A DNA stretch of 14,940 nucleotides from Dehalococcoidia bacterium (lineage in GTDB: Bacteria; Chloroflexota; Dehalococcoidia; JACVQG01; JAHKAY01), in contig JASLXN010000010.1 of the NCBI GenBank assembly GCA_030740315.1, forward strand, positions 1 through 14,940, given 5' to 3'. The notes below the pieces were generated by a model. The model was not told the origin of the DNA, made no database searches, and worked only from the letters and a program-made list of their open reading frames with translations. This document shows, one piece after another, positions 1-7,484 of the stretch. Both the position numbers and the translations under genes were made by a program. The stretch's first letter is position 1, and every line of letters starts with the position of its first letter.

Positions 1-564
1 CAGGAGGCGATAGCGGAGTCGCGCAACAAACTCAGTGCGTTTGCCCCTAAGATTTACCGCATGAAGATAAACCCCGAGAAAATAGGCGCTGTTATCGGCA
101 GCGGGGGCAAGACCATCCGGGGCATGAGCGAAGAGTTTGGAGTGTCTATTGATGTTGAGAACGATGGCACCGTATTCATAGGCACCACCAACGAGGATCA
201 GGCCAACAAGGCCATGGCCCGCATAGAGGCCCTTACCAAAGATGTGGAGGCAGGGCAGATTTATACCGGCAAGGTAAGCCGACTGATGGCCATCGGCGCT
301 ATGGTGGAAATACTACCCGGCAAGGAGGGGCTGGTGCCCCTCGGGGAACTGGCTGAATACCAGGTGCGGCATGCTGGCGATGTGGTTCAGGAAGGTGACG
401 AGGTGATGGTGAAGGTAATGGAGATAGACCGTCGCGGCCGGGTGAACTTGTCCCGGAAGGCAGTGTTTGAGACCGAGCCCCGTCCCTCCCGGCCCGGAGG
501 CGGGGACAGGCGTTATCAGGACCGGAGAGGCCCGCCCCGCCCCCCATATCCCCGGAGAGACTAA
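1..564 (+). CDS. pnp: Polyribonucleotide nucleotidyltransferase (PNPase), C-terminal part
   Basis: Partial gene: the reading frame is open from base 1, so the 5' part lies outside the window. PNPase degrades RNA 3' to 5' by phosphorolysis and acts in the cytoplasm, often in a degradosome. The 187 visible residues are the RNA-binding end. First comes the linker after the second RNase PH core. A KH domain follows (about residues 21-80) with the GxxG loop in VIGSGGKTIR. Then comes an S1 domain (about 85-154, GQIYTGKV to GRVNLSRKA). The last 33 residues or so form an Arg/Pro/Gly-rich basic tail, as seen after S1 in many PNPases and probably an extra RNA contact. The stop codon TAA directly abuts the ATG of dapB, which suggests co-transcription and translational coupling. 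The family call is secure; only the catalytic core is unseen. Confidence 0.96.
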   Translation, partial: QEAIAESRNKLSAFAPKIYRMKINPEKIGAVIGSGGKTIRGMSEEFGVSIDVENDGTVFIGTTNEDQANKAMARIEALTKDVEAGQIYTGKVSRLMAIGAMVEILPGKEGLVPLGELAEYQVRHAGDVVQEGDEVMVKVMEIDRRGRVNLSRKAVFETEPRPSRPGGGDRRYQDRRGPPRPPYPRRD

Positions 565-1356
565 ATGCCCATAGGTGTCATTGTCAATGGGGCGAACGGC
601 CGGGTGGGCAGGGAAATGCTAACCGGCTTGGCGGGGCACACGGATATCGATCTTCTGGCCGGTGTGGACAGCGGCGCCACCAGTGACTGGCTTGCCCTAG
701 ACAATGGCTGCTCTATCCCAATGGCCCCAGACTTGGAAACGGTGATAGCTGGTATCAGGCCGCTGGTGGTGGTGGACTTCTCTAGCGCCCAGGGAGCCAT
801 GGCGGCCGCGCGGACCTGTCTGCCCTTGGGAGTGAATCTGGTAATCGGCACTACAGGGCTTAACACAGAGGATGTGAATGAGATAGGGGAGCTATCATCC
901 AGCCATGGCGTGGGAGTGGTGGTAGCCGCCAATTTCGCCCTGGGGGCAGTGGTTATGACTCACTTGGCCCGGATAGCTGCTCGCTATTTTGACTATGCAG
1001 AAATCACGGAGATGCACCATCACTTGAAAGCGGACTCACCTTCAGGCACGGCCCTGGCTACAGCGCGTGCTATGGCCGAGGCCAGGGGCCGGGCATTTCA
1101 GATGGCCTCGGTGGAAAAGCACACCCTGCCCGGCACCCGGGGGGGTGAGGTGGATGGCATAGCTATCCATAGCCAGCGCCTTCCAGGGCTGATGGCTCAC
1201 CAGGAGGTATTGCTAGGGACTGCCGGGCAGACCCTTTCTATCCGCCATGATACGATCAACCGGGAATGCTATGTGCCGGGAGTACTCATTGCCGTGCGGG
1301 AAGTGGTGAAGTGCCGGGAGCTGGTTTACGGACTGGACCGGCTGCTGGGACTCTAG
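565..1356 (+). CDS. dapB: 4-hydroxy-tetrahydrodipicolinate reductase (DapB)
   Basis: Reduces 4-hydroxy-tetrahydrodipicolinate to tetrahydrodipicolinate with NAD(P)H in the lysine/diaminopimelate pathway; cytoplasmic. The 263-aa length is normal for the family. The N-terminal Rossmann motif is VIVNGANGRVG (residues 5-15), with nucleotide-contact segments GTTG (95-98) and AANFALGA (121-128). The signature HHHLKADSPSGTAL (151-164) contains the catalytic His (151/152), Lys155 and the substrate-binding SGT. The ATG lies immediately after the pnp stop (0-nt gap), with a GGAG a few bases upstream inside the pnp end. The next gene, asd, starts 9 nt downstream. Expression is therefore probably driven from upstream of pnp, and no internal promoter is evident. 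All key residues are present. Confidence 0.97.
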   Translation: MPIGVIVNGANGRVGREMLTGLAGHTDIDLLAGVDSGATSDWLALDNGCSIPMAPDLETVIAGIRPLVVVDFSSAQGAMAAARTCLPLGVNLVIGTTGLNTEDVNEIGELSSSHGVGVVVAANFALGAVVMTHLARIAARYFDYAEITEMHHHLKADSPSGTALATARAMAEARGRAFQMASVEKHTLPGTRGGEVDGIAIHSQRLPGLMAHQEVLLGTAGQTLSIRHDTINRECYVPGVLIAVREVVKCRELVYGLDRLLGL

Positions 1357-1365
1357 GGGGGTTGA

Positions 1366-2391
1366 GTGAGGCATCCTAATGTTGCCGTGGTGGGGGCAAC
1401 CGGCCTGGTGGGGCAGGAGATGGTGCGGGTGCTGGAGCAGCGCAGCTTCCCTGTCAACGCCCTCCACCTTTTTGCCTCGGATCGCTCGGCAGGCAAGCGG
1501 GTGTATTTCAACCGGGAGCCGGTGGAGGTGCGGGAGCTCAAGAGTAGCGCCTTTGACTCCATAGACCTGGCCCTGTTCTCCGCTGGGGCCGATATCAGTC
1601 GCCAATACTCGCCCCTCTTGGCCAAGGCAGGGGCGGTGGTGGTGGACAACAGCGCCGCATTTCGTATGGAGCCATGGGTCCCTCTGGTAGTGCCCGAGGT
1701 CAACCCCGGAGACTTAGACCACCACAAGGGGATTATTGCCAACCCAAACTGCTCGACCATACAGATGGTGGTGGCGCTGGCACCATTGCATAAGACCAAC
1801 CCCATCAGAAAGATAATTGTATCCACCTATCAGGCGGTATCTGGTACCGGCTCTGCCGCCATGGAGGAACTGAACACTCAGGCTCGACAGGTGCTGGATG
1901 GGAGGCAGGCTTTCCCTCATATTTACCCCCATCAGATAGCGTTCAATGTCCTGCCAGAGATAGATGTATTCCTCTACAACGGCTACACGCGGGAGGAGTG
2001 GAAGATGGTGGAGGAGACCCGTAAGATTCTGCATGCCCATGAGATAGCCATATCAGCTACCTGTGTACGGGTGCCTGTTTTCGTCGGACACAGTGAGGCG
2101 ATGTCGGTGGAGTTCTCCCATCCCATTACCCCGGAGGAAGCCTGGGAGGTTCTGCGGCATGCTCCTGGAGTCAGGCTGCAGGATGAGCCGGAAATAAGCC
2201 TTTATCCAACCGCCTGGACGGCTGCGGGCGGGAATGATGTTGTGGTGGGGCGAATCCGCCAAGATACTGCCCTGCCCAATGGCCTGTCCATGTGGGTGGT
2301 GGCGGATAATCTCCGCAAAGGGGCCGCCCTGAACGCCGTACAGATAGGGGAGATTTTGGTGGAAAGAGGCCTGTATGAAAGAGCTGGGTAG
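1366..2391 (+). CDS. asd: Aspartate-semialdehyde dehydrogenase
   Basis: Makes L-aspartate-4-semialdehyde from aspartyl phosphate with NADPH, the branch point to lysine/DAP, threonine and methionine. The 341-aa length fits the bacterial family. The N-terminal nucleotide motif is VAVVGATGLVG (6-16). The catalytic Cys129 lies in NPNCSTIQ. A conserved SGTGSAAMEEL segment follows (159-169), and the catalytic His242 lies in RVPVFVGHSEA. The start codon is GTG: an in-frame TGA sits one codon upstream, so nothing longer is possible, and a G-rich Shine-Dalgarno run (1356-1361) precedes it by 4 nt. The 3' end overlaps dapA by 17 nt. The gene lies between its two pathway neighbours, so it is probably co-expressed with them. 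No missing residues were noticed. Confidence 0.97.
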   Translation: MRHPNVAVVGATGLVGQEMVRVLEQRSFPVNALHLFASDRSAGKRVYFNREPVEVRELKSSAFDSIDLALFSAGADISRQYSPLLAKAGAVVVDNSAAFRMEPWVPLVVPEVNPGDLDHHKGIIANPNCSTIQMVVALAPLHKTNPIRKIIVSTYQAVSGTGSAAMEELNTQARQVLDGRQAFPHIYPHQIAFNVLPEIDVFLYNGYTREEWKMVEETRKILHAHEIAISATCVRVPVFVGHSEAMSVEFSHPITPEEAWEVLRHAPGVRLQDEPEISLYPTAWTAAGGNDVVVGRIRQDTALPNGLSMWVVADNLRKGAALNAVQIGEILVERGLYERAG

Positions 2392-3268
2392 GTTGCTCAC
2401 GGCTATGGTTACTCCCTTCAACGACCGTGGCGAGGTGGACTACGTCCAGGCACGCCGTCTGGCGCTGGCTTTGCTGGAATCGGGCAGCGATGGCGTGGTG
2501 ACCTCCGGAACCACCGGAGAGTGTCCAACCCTCACCGGTGAAGAGAAGCTGAAGCTCTGTGCCGAGGTCAAGGATGCGGTGGGGGATAGGGGCACTGTGG
2601 TAGCTGGCACCGGTACTTATAGCACCACTGAGAGCCGGGATCTGACCCGTGAGGCGGCGGTGGCTGGGGCGGATGGCTGCCTGCTGGTGGTGCCATACTA
2701 CAACCGCCCCACTCAGGAAGGGCTATACCAGCATTTCAAAGCCGTCGCCGGTGCTACCGACCTGCCATGTATTCTTTACAATGTGCCTTCGCGCACCGGT
2801 ACCAACATGGTGGCAGAGACCGTCATAAGGCTGGCTGAGGCAGATAACATTGTAGGCGTCAAAGAGGCCAGCGGCAATCTGGAACAGGCAGCCGGTATTG
2901 TCAATGGTGTCAAGCGGAACGGCTTCCACCTGTGGAGTGGCAACGATAGCGATACCCTTCCCATGATGGCCCTGGGAGGCTACGGTGTTATAAGCGTAAC
3001 TTCTCACCTTGTCGGGCTCCAGATACGGGACATGATGCTCAAGCTCCTGTCTGGGGATGTGATAGGGGCTGCCTCAACCCACTCCCGCATGATGCCCTTG
3101 ACATCCGCCCTGTTCGTGGTGGCTAACCCCATACCGGTAAAGTATGCCTTGAACCGGGTGGGCTTTCCGGTAGGGCGGCCCAGGCTACCCCTGGTGGAGC
3201 CGGATGAGAAAGCGGCCGCCGTTATCGACGCGGCTATCGGTGCCTCAACCATAGACTTGCCCCGATAG
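2375..3268 (+). CDS. dapA: 4-hydroxy-tetrahydrodipicolinate synthase (DapA)
   Basis: Condenses pyruvate with aspartate semialdehyde through a Schiff base, the first committed step of lysine/DAP synthesis. At 297 aa it is a full-length TIM-barrel member of the DHDPS family. Visible active-site elements are SGTTGE (44-49; Thr46/Thr47 of the proton relay), VPYYN (106-110), YNVPSRTG with Tyr135 and Arg140 (135-142), and the Schiff-base Lys163 in GVKEASG. The ATG at 2375 lies inside the end of asd, with a GAGG Shine-Dalgarno 5 nt upstream, so translation is probably coupled. The downstream neighbour is convergent with only 17 nt between stops, and I see no obvious Rho-independent terminator there. 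The N-acetylneuraminate lyase branch of the superfamily is less likely given the dapB-asd context. Confidence 0.96.
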   Translation: MKELGRLLTAMVTPFNDRGEVDYVQARRLALALLESGSDGVVTSGTTGECPTLTGEEKLKLCAEVKDAVGDRGTVVAGTGTYSTTESRDLTREAAVAGADGCLLVVPYYNRPTQEGLYQHFKAVAGATDLPCILYNVPSRTGTNMVAETVIRLAEADNIVGVKEASGNLEQAAGIVNGVKRNGFHLWSGNDSDTLPMMALGGYGVISVTSHLVGLQIRDMMLKLLSGDVIGAASTHSRMMPLTSALFVVANPIPVKYALNRVGFPVGRPRLPLVEPDEKAAAVIDAAIGASTIDLPR

Positions 3269-3285
3269 AGGCATTACCGTAGCCC

Positions 3286-4128
3286 TTAGATGGGATGGTC
3301 AGAGCCGTCAGCAAAGGCAGCCATCACCTGGTGGAAGGCCTCAGGTTGCTCCCAGGGCACTAGGTGCCCCGCACCGGATATCACCTCCAGCCTGGCCTCG
3401 GCTATGGACGCCGTCAGAATCCTGGCTCCATGACCGGACAGGATATCGCTCTCCCCACCCCTCACCACCAGGGTGGGACAGGCTATCTGCCCCAGCAGTG
3501 GGGTCAGGTCCTCCGGTGCAAAACCACCCTTGTGGGCGGCCTCCTCCAGGGCGGGGTCGTGCCTGGGCACCAGCCCACCACCGGGCGACCTCTTCCACCG
3601 GTAACGGGACAGGTGTTGGGCCATAGGAAGTGACAGGTGCGGGAAGTAGCTCCGCACGGCCCTAGCTGCCTCCTCAAGGGAGTGAGTATGGTGGGGCAGA
3701 GCGATAACCATGGACTCCAGGGCGCGGGAACTGGCAGGGTCCGGACCGGGCCTAGCGTCCACCAGCACCAGTCTGGCTACCTTTTCTGGCTGGGACACGG
3801 TGTAGAGCATGGCATTACGCCCTCCCATGGAGTGTCCGGCCAGCAGAATGTGCTTCAACCCCAGATGCTCCATTAGGCAGGCAATATCCGCCATATGGTC
3901 TGAGGTGCTGTAGGCGGCCCCCGGTGCCCAGCCGCTTAGGCCGTGGCCCCGCTGGTCCAGAGCTATAAGGCGGAACCGGTGGCAGAAAGCCTCCGCTAGG
4001 GGCTGCCACTGGCGGGCTGTGCCGGTGAAGCCGTGCAGCAGCAGCCACGCCGGAGCGGTCTTCTGTCCCCACTCAATATAGTGGAGGTGGATGCCGTTAG
4101 CCTTCAACCTGCCGTGACTAGGCTTCAC
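3286..4128 (-). CDS. Alpha/beta-fold hydrolase
   Basis: A 280-aa protein of the alpha/beta hydrolase fold; the substrate cannot be deduced. The oxyanion-hole motif LHGFTG is at 31-36, followed by LIALDQRGHGLS (54-65). The nucleophile elbow is GHSMGG with Ser100. The probable acid is Asp228 in RGGESD, and the catalytic His255 lies in GAGHLVPWEQPE. A helical lid lies between (about 130-210). There is no signal peptide, so it is probably a cytoplasmic esterase, lactonase or ring-opening C-C hydrolase. The start is GTG at 4128. A near-consensus promoter (TTGAGG, 17 nt, TACAAT) ends only about 10 nt upstream, so the message may have almost no leader; a TTG at codon 8 is an alternative start. The gene stands alone: convergent with dapA and divergent from the crotonase at 4428. 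Confidence 0.9.
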   Translation of the reverse strand: MKPSHGRLKANGIHLHYIEWGQKTAPAWLLLHGFTGTARQWQPLAEAFCHRFRLIALDQRGHGLSGWAPGAAYSTSDHMADIACLMEHLGLKHILLAGHSMGGRNAMLYTVSQPEKVARLVLVDARPGPDPASSRALESMVIALPHHTHSLEEAARAVRSYFPHLSLPMAQHLSRYRWKRSPGGGLVPRHDPALEEAAHKGGFAPEDLTPLLGQIACPTLVVRGGESDILSGHGARILTASIAEARLEVISGAGHLVPWEQPEAFHQVMAAFADGSDHPI

Positions 4129-4137
4129 AGTGCCCCA

Positions 4138-4166
4138 ATTGTAACTCGCGAATTCTTCTCCCTCAA
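4138..4166 (-). promoter_or_regulatory. Sigma70-like promoter for the alpha/beta hydrolase
   Basis: On the minus strand TTGAGG (4161-4166) is separated by exactly 17 nt from TACAAT (4138-4143). The predicted transcription start falls near 4131, only a few bases before the GTG start at 4128, which would give a leaderless or nearly leaderless mRNA. This is a pattern match only. Confidence 0.5.
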
Positions 4167-4359
4167 GGCGACCTATTCACTGCTGCTTAGGCCGTTAATA
4201 AAGAGCATCTTTGTGTCCCGCCCGCTCGCGAGGCTTATTCTGGGGGACATCCTCAAGCCCCCGCCAAAGGGGCCGGGGTTGGGCGTAGCCCCCCGAAGTT
4301 ATCTGCCGAGTGGGCGGGTGGGAATGGAAATGGTTCTTCAAAGACCTCCAGACCGCTGG

Positions 4360-4389
4360 TTGACACCGGATTGGAAAAAACCGTATAAG
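4360..4389 (+). promoter_or_regulatory. Sigma70-like promoter for the crotonase at 4428
   Basis: A perfect -35 TTGACA (4360-4365) is followed after 18 nt by TATAAG (4384-4389), one mismatch from the -10 consensus. An A-run lies in the spacer. The predicted start is near 4396, giving a leader of about 30 nt with a strong ribosome site. It is the best promoter match in the window. Confidence 0.65.
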
Positions 4390-4412
4390 GGGATAGTCTT
4401 CATATGCCATAT

Positions 4413-4420
4413 AAGGAGGT
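4413..4420 (+). promoter_or_regulatory. Strong Shine-Dalgarno that fixes the start at 4428
   Basis: AAGGAGGT, a full anti-16S match, lies 7 nt before the ATG at 4428. It falls inside the longer frame that would begin at the ATG at 4404, so it argues for 4428 as the true start. Confidence 0.8.
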
Positions 4421-4427
4421 ATACACC

Positions 4428-5255
4428 ATGGGGTATGAGAATCTCATCTTCAAAAAGCTGGATGGAGGAGTGACGCTTATCACCCTCAACCGGCCTCAGC
4501 GGCTTAATGCGCTGTCCAACCAGTTGCAAGAGGAATTATGGCATGTGCTGGACGAGGCGGAGAAAGACGAGGATATACGGGCCCTGGTTTTCACCGGAGC
4601 ACCCCGCGCTGACGGCCGCCCCTGTTTCTCCGCCGGTGCCGATCTCAAGGAGCTTTCGGAGCAGACAGAGAGGTACTCCACCGGGGGAATATCGAGCATC
4701 GTCCGGGCCATGATGGACCGTGGGTTTGAGCCCAAGTTGGCTGGGGTGTGCAGCAGAATGGAGACCATGGGAGTTCCCTCTGTCGCCGCTATTGACGGTG
4801 TCTGCACTGCTGGAGGCATGGAGTTAGCGCTGGCCTGCGATATTCGGGTGGTCTCAGAGACTGCCCAGATGAGTGACCTGCACATTAAAAACTTGGGTTC
4901 CATCGGCGGTGCTGGTGTTAGTGTAAGGCTGGCCCGCACAGTGGGCCCAGCCAGGGCCAAGGAGATGATGTTCACCGGCGAGCCTCTGAACGGGGAGCAT
5001 TCGGTGAACATAGGCTTGGCCAACCATGTCTTTCCTCCAGATAAGCTAGTGGATGGTGCTGTTGCGCTGGCCCGCAAGTTCGCCGCCATGCGTCCTCAGG
5101 CCTTGGCCATGGCGAAAGCCGCCATGAATGCCGCCATGGATCTTGAGTTGGAGCAGGCGCTGCGCTACTCCTACATAGGTTCTGCGGCACTTCCTGCCGG
5201 AGAGGGCGCACGGGCCTTCGCCCAGAAGCAGCCGCCGCCACACACCAGGGCATAA
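4428..5255 (+). CDS. Crotonase-fold protein (enoyl-CoA hydratase/isomerase family)
   Basis: 275 aa from the ATG chosen by its strong Shine-Dalgarno. Crotonase-superfamily enzymes bind acyl-CoA and stabilise an enolate in an oxyanion hole. Visible features are LITLNRPQRLNALS (17-30), the first oxyanion segment CFSAGADL (66-73), and the second GVCTAGGMELALACDIRV (124-141), which keeps Glu132 at the classical first hydratase glutamate (rat Glu144). The position of the second glutamate (rat Glu164) is His152 in SDLHIKNLGSIGGAG, so standard syn-hydration is doubtful. Isomerase, hydrolase or dehydratase chemistry is possible. The C-terminus is Pro/Gln-rich after EGARAFAQK, a loose version of the usual end. 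It has its own promoter and is convergent with the ligase gene, 10 nt from its stop. The substrate is unknown. Confidence 0.9.
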   Translation: MGYENLIFKKLDGGVTLITLNRPQRLNALSNQLQEELWHVLDEAEKDEDIRALVFTGAPRADGRPCFSAGADLKELSEQTERYSTGGISSIVRAMMDRGFEPKLAGVCSRMETMGVPSVAAIDGVCTAGGMELALACDIRVVSETAQMSDLHIKNLGSIGGAGVSVRLARTVGPARAKEMMFTGEPLNGEHSVNIGLANHVFPPDKLVDGAVALARKFAAMRPQALAMAKAAMNAAMDLELEQALRYSYIGSAALPAGEGARAFAQKQPPPHTRA

Positions 5256-5265
5256 ACCGAGAGGG

Positions 5266-6684
5266 CTACGGGGTGGGGAAGCAGTCCAGATGGTAGGAGG
5301 CGAATCTGGATAGGGCTGTGGCCGCTCGCCGAATGGTGGGGAAGACAGGGAGCCGCGCCTGTGCGCACCGGGACATAGCCTCCATTGAGGCACGCCAGCG
5401 CCACTCCTCGGGACAGTCGGCGTGGCGCACAACTACCGCCCCTGGCTTGGCGGACTCACCCATTACCTGGATATAGGTATCGGTCAGTTGCTTGTAGCGG
5501 CCGAGGTCGTCCAGCGTATCCAGCCACCACTCCCCATTATCGCCGATGAGCATGTGATAGTCGGGGTGATTGGCCATGTAACGGAATATGAGGCGCAGGT
5601 CGCTAAACTCGTATCCGGCGGGGAATACCACCGAGGTGTCCACAGGGTTCTTGATAAGGCTCCAGTCATCCCCAAGGTGCACCTTCAATTGGGACTCCAC
5701 CTTCGGGGGCAGGGGGGGGACGGAAAGACCTTGGGCCTCGAACTCGTCACACACCAGAACGCTGCCTCCGCCCCCGGAGCCGATGGCGGCTATATTCCTG
5801 CCCGTGGGCGGCGACAGGTAGTTGAAGGCCACCAGCATGTCCACTAGGTCCTCCAAAGTATTCACCCTGATGGCCCCTGACTGGCGGATGATGGCTTCGA
5901 TGACGGAGTCACTACCGGACAGAGAGGCGGTGTGGGAGCGTGTGGCCCGCGTGCCGGCTGGGGTGCGGCCCACTTTGATTACTATGACCGGCTTGTGCTC
6001 TGCGGCCTCCCGGAGGGCGGTGGGGAAGCGCTCCGGATCCTTCACCCCCTCTATGTAGGCGGCGATGATTCCCGTCTGGTGGTCATGGGCCAGGTAGCTG
6101 AGTAGCTCGCTCTCAGTGATATCGGCGGCGTTGCCGTAGCTCACCACCTTGTTGAAACCCAGGCCCCTAACTTGGGCCTGGTAGACTACCTCCGAGGTGT
6201 GACCGGCGCTCTGGGAGATGAAGGATACCGGGCCAGACAGCCCGCTCCAGCCAAAGCGGAAGGTGACTCGTTCTTGGGGGGAATATATCCCCATACAGTT
6301 GGGGCCCAGCAGGCGTATCCCTGCCCGGCGGGACTGCTCCACAATGCGCTGCTCCATCTCCGTCTCACCAGTCTCTCCCAGGTGGGCGGTGAAGAGTTGG
6401 AGCACTTTCACCCCCTTTTGGGCGCACTCTTCTATGACTGGAGGGAGCTTTTCGGCGGGGACGACTGAGATTACGTAGTCCACATCACCGGGGATATCCG
6501 AAAGGGTGGGGTAAACGGGCATGCCCATAATTGTGCCGCCTTTAGGGTTCACTGGGTAGAGGCCGCCGGGATAGCCGAAGCCCTGGAGCTGGGCCAGGTA
6601 GGTATGGCCCCTCTTGGCGGGGTCAGCCGAGGCGCCTACAATGGCTATTGACCGCGGGTGGAAGAGGTAGTCCAGGCCCTTCAT
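5266..6684 (-). CDS. Acyl-CoA synthetase (NDP-forming) alpha subunit / CoA-binding protein
   Basis: 472 aa, from the ATG at 6684 that overlaps the arsM stop as ATGA; a GTG 24 nt upstream is possible but lacks a ribosome site. NDP-forming acyl-CoA synthetases interconvert acyl-CoA + ADP + Pi and acid + CoA + ATP. Visible are the CoA-binding Rossmann domain (MKGLDYLFHPRSIAIVGAS; 1-130, with LLGPNCMG at 125-132), succinyl-CoA-ligase-like domain 2 with SQSAG (157-161), and the phospho-carrier His251 in TRSHTASLSGSD. A third flavodoxin-like domain follows, with GSGGGGSV (302-309) and NPVD (346-349). The ATP-grasp (beta) half found in fused members of about 700 aa is absent, and no beta gene lies in the window. 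The partner must be elsewhere, or the protein does something else with CoA. It is the last gene of the minus-strand operon. Confidence 0.9.
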   Translation of the reverse strand: MKGLDYLFHPRSIAIVGASADPAKRGHTYLAQLQGFGYPGGLYPVNPKGGTIMGMPVYPTLSDIPGDVDYVISVVPAEKLPPVIEECAQKGVKVLQLFTAHLGETGETEMEQRIVEQSRRAGIRLLGPNCMGIYSPQERVTFRFGWSGLSGPVSFISQSAGHTSEVVYQAQVRGLGFNKVVSYGNAADITESELLSYLAHDHQTGIIAAYIEGVKDPERFPTALREAAEHKPVIVIKVGRTPAGTRATRSHTASLSGSDSVIEAIIRQSGAIRVNTLEDLVDMLVAFNYLSPPTGRNIAAIGSGGGGSVLVCDEFEAQGLSVPPLPPKVESQLKVHLGDDWSLIKNPVDTSVVFPAGYEFSDLRLIFRYMANHPDYHMLIGDNGEWWLDTLDDLGRYKQLTDTYIQVMGESAKPGAVVVRHADCPEEWRWRASMEAMSRCAQARLPVFPTIRRAATALSRFASYHLDCFPTP

Positions 6685-7412
6685 GCCGGCCGGACGGCGG
6701 ATACCCACATGGAGACGGTGGGAATGTAGCGCCAGTTCTTCTCAGCGGTGGTGATGTCCGTAAAACCGGCCTGGCGCAGCTTTTCAAGGTAATCGTCCTT
6801 GGGGAGTGCTCCGGCCACGCAGCTTGCCCAGGCCTCCAGGCTGCCCCTTGTCTCCCCGTCCAACTCGCCTATTAGGGATATATCGGAGATGGAGAGGCGT
6901 CCGCCCGGTTTGAGCACCCGGAAGGCCTCTCGGAAGACAGCGTCCTTGTCTGGGGATAGGTTGACGACACAGTTGGATATGATGACATCCACCGAGCCTG
7001 ACTTCACTGGCATAGCCTCCATCTCCCCGGAGCGGAACTCCACGTTGGCAGCCCCCAGGCGGTCAGCGTTTTTACGGGCTAAATCCAGCATATCCGGAGA
7101 CATGTCCAGACCGATAACCCGGCCTTTACCGCCCACCCTTTTGGCTGCCAGGAAGCAATCCAGGCCGCCGCCTGAGCCTAAGTCCAGCACTACCTCCCCC
7201 TCACGCAGTCCGGCAGCGGCCACAGGGTTGCCGCAGCCTAGGGAGAAATCGGACACTTCCTGGGGAAGCTCCGCTATGTCTGAAGGATCGTAGAGCTTAT
7301 CTCCGGGGGGGCAACAGGATGAGGGGGCGCAGCAGCTCTGCTGTTGCCGCCGGGCCAACCCCCCATAGCGCTCCCTGACGACGCTCTTGATTCTCTCAGC
7401 GTTCTTGTCCAT
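6681..7412 (-). CDS. arsM: Arsenite S-adenosylmethyltransferase (ArsM-like)
   Basis: 243 aa from the ATG at 7412, chosen for the GAGGAGAAGG ribosome site just upstream; a longer frame to 7469 has no such site. ArsM adds methyl groups from SAM to As(III). Diagnostic features are a Cys-rich N-terminus (CC at 27-28 and 33-34) and SLGCGNP with Cys60. SAM motif I VLDLGSGGGLD is at 75-85. The ISNCVVNLSPDK segment has Cys148, and WASCVAGALPKDDY has Cys198. The three separated cysteines match the As(III)-binding triad of characterised ArsM proteins. The C-terminus is short. The gene lies 72 nt downstream of a crotonase and overlaps the ligase gene by 4 nt (ATGA), so it is embedded in an acyl-CoA operon rather than an ars operon. 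No ArsR or ArsB/Acr3 gene is nearby. A related SAM methyltransferase on another substrate is possible but less likely. Confidence 0.88.
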   Translation of the reverse strand: MDKNAERIKSVVRERYGGLARRQQQSCCAPSSCCPPGDKLYDPSDIAELPQEVSDFSLGCGNPVAAAGLREGEVVLDLGSGGGLDCFLAAKRVGGKGRVIGLDMSPDMLDLARKNADRLGAANVEFRSGEMEAMPVKSGSVDVIISNCVVNLSPDKDAVFREAFRVLKPGGRLSISDISLIGELDGETRGSLEAWASCVAGALPKDDYLEKLRQAGFTDITTAEKNWRYIPTVSMWVSAVRPA

Positions 7413-7484
7413 CCTTCTCCTCTCATCATGATGCACTGCCTGGCGGCAGCGCAAGGTTCTGGCACCCATGCCATGGACATCCTC

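Larger units (their letters stand above)
4129..4427. other. Divergent intergenic region, about 300 nt
   Basis: It separates the hydrolase (-) from the crotonase (+) and carries one promoter candidate in each direction near its two ends. The middle part (about 4217-4320) is GC-rich, with C and G runs that can pair locally. It also contains the palindrome CTCGCGAG (4225-4232). I see no convincing gene here: the frame that stays open through it on the plus strand overlaps the hydrolase antisense and has no family resemblance. Confidence 0.6.

Noticed and set aside
4033..4473. Open frame of 146 codons on the plus strand
   Set aside because: It overlaps the hydrolase antisense and runs over the promoter and ribosome site of the crotonase at 4428; composition is not protein-like and no family is recognisable.
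5256..5265. Terminator between the convergent crotonase and ligase genes
   Set aside because: Only 10 nt separate the stops and no hairpin with a T-run is visible there.
7412..7469. Longer N-terminus for the ArsM-like protein
   Set aside because: The strong GAGGAGAAGG site directly precedes the ATG at 7412, and the extra 19 residues look non-coding.
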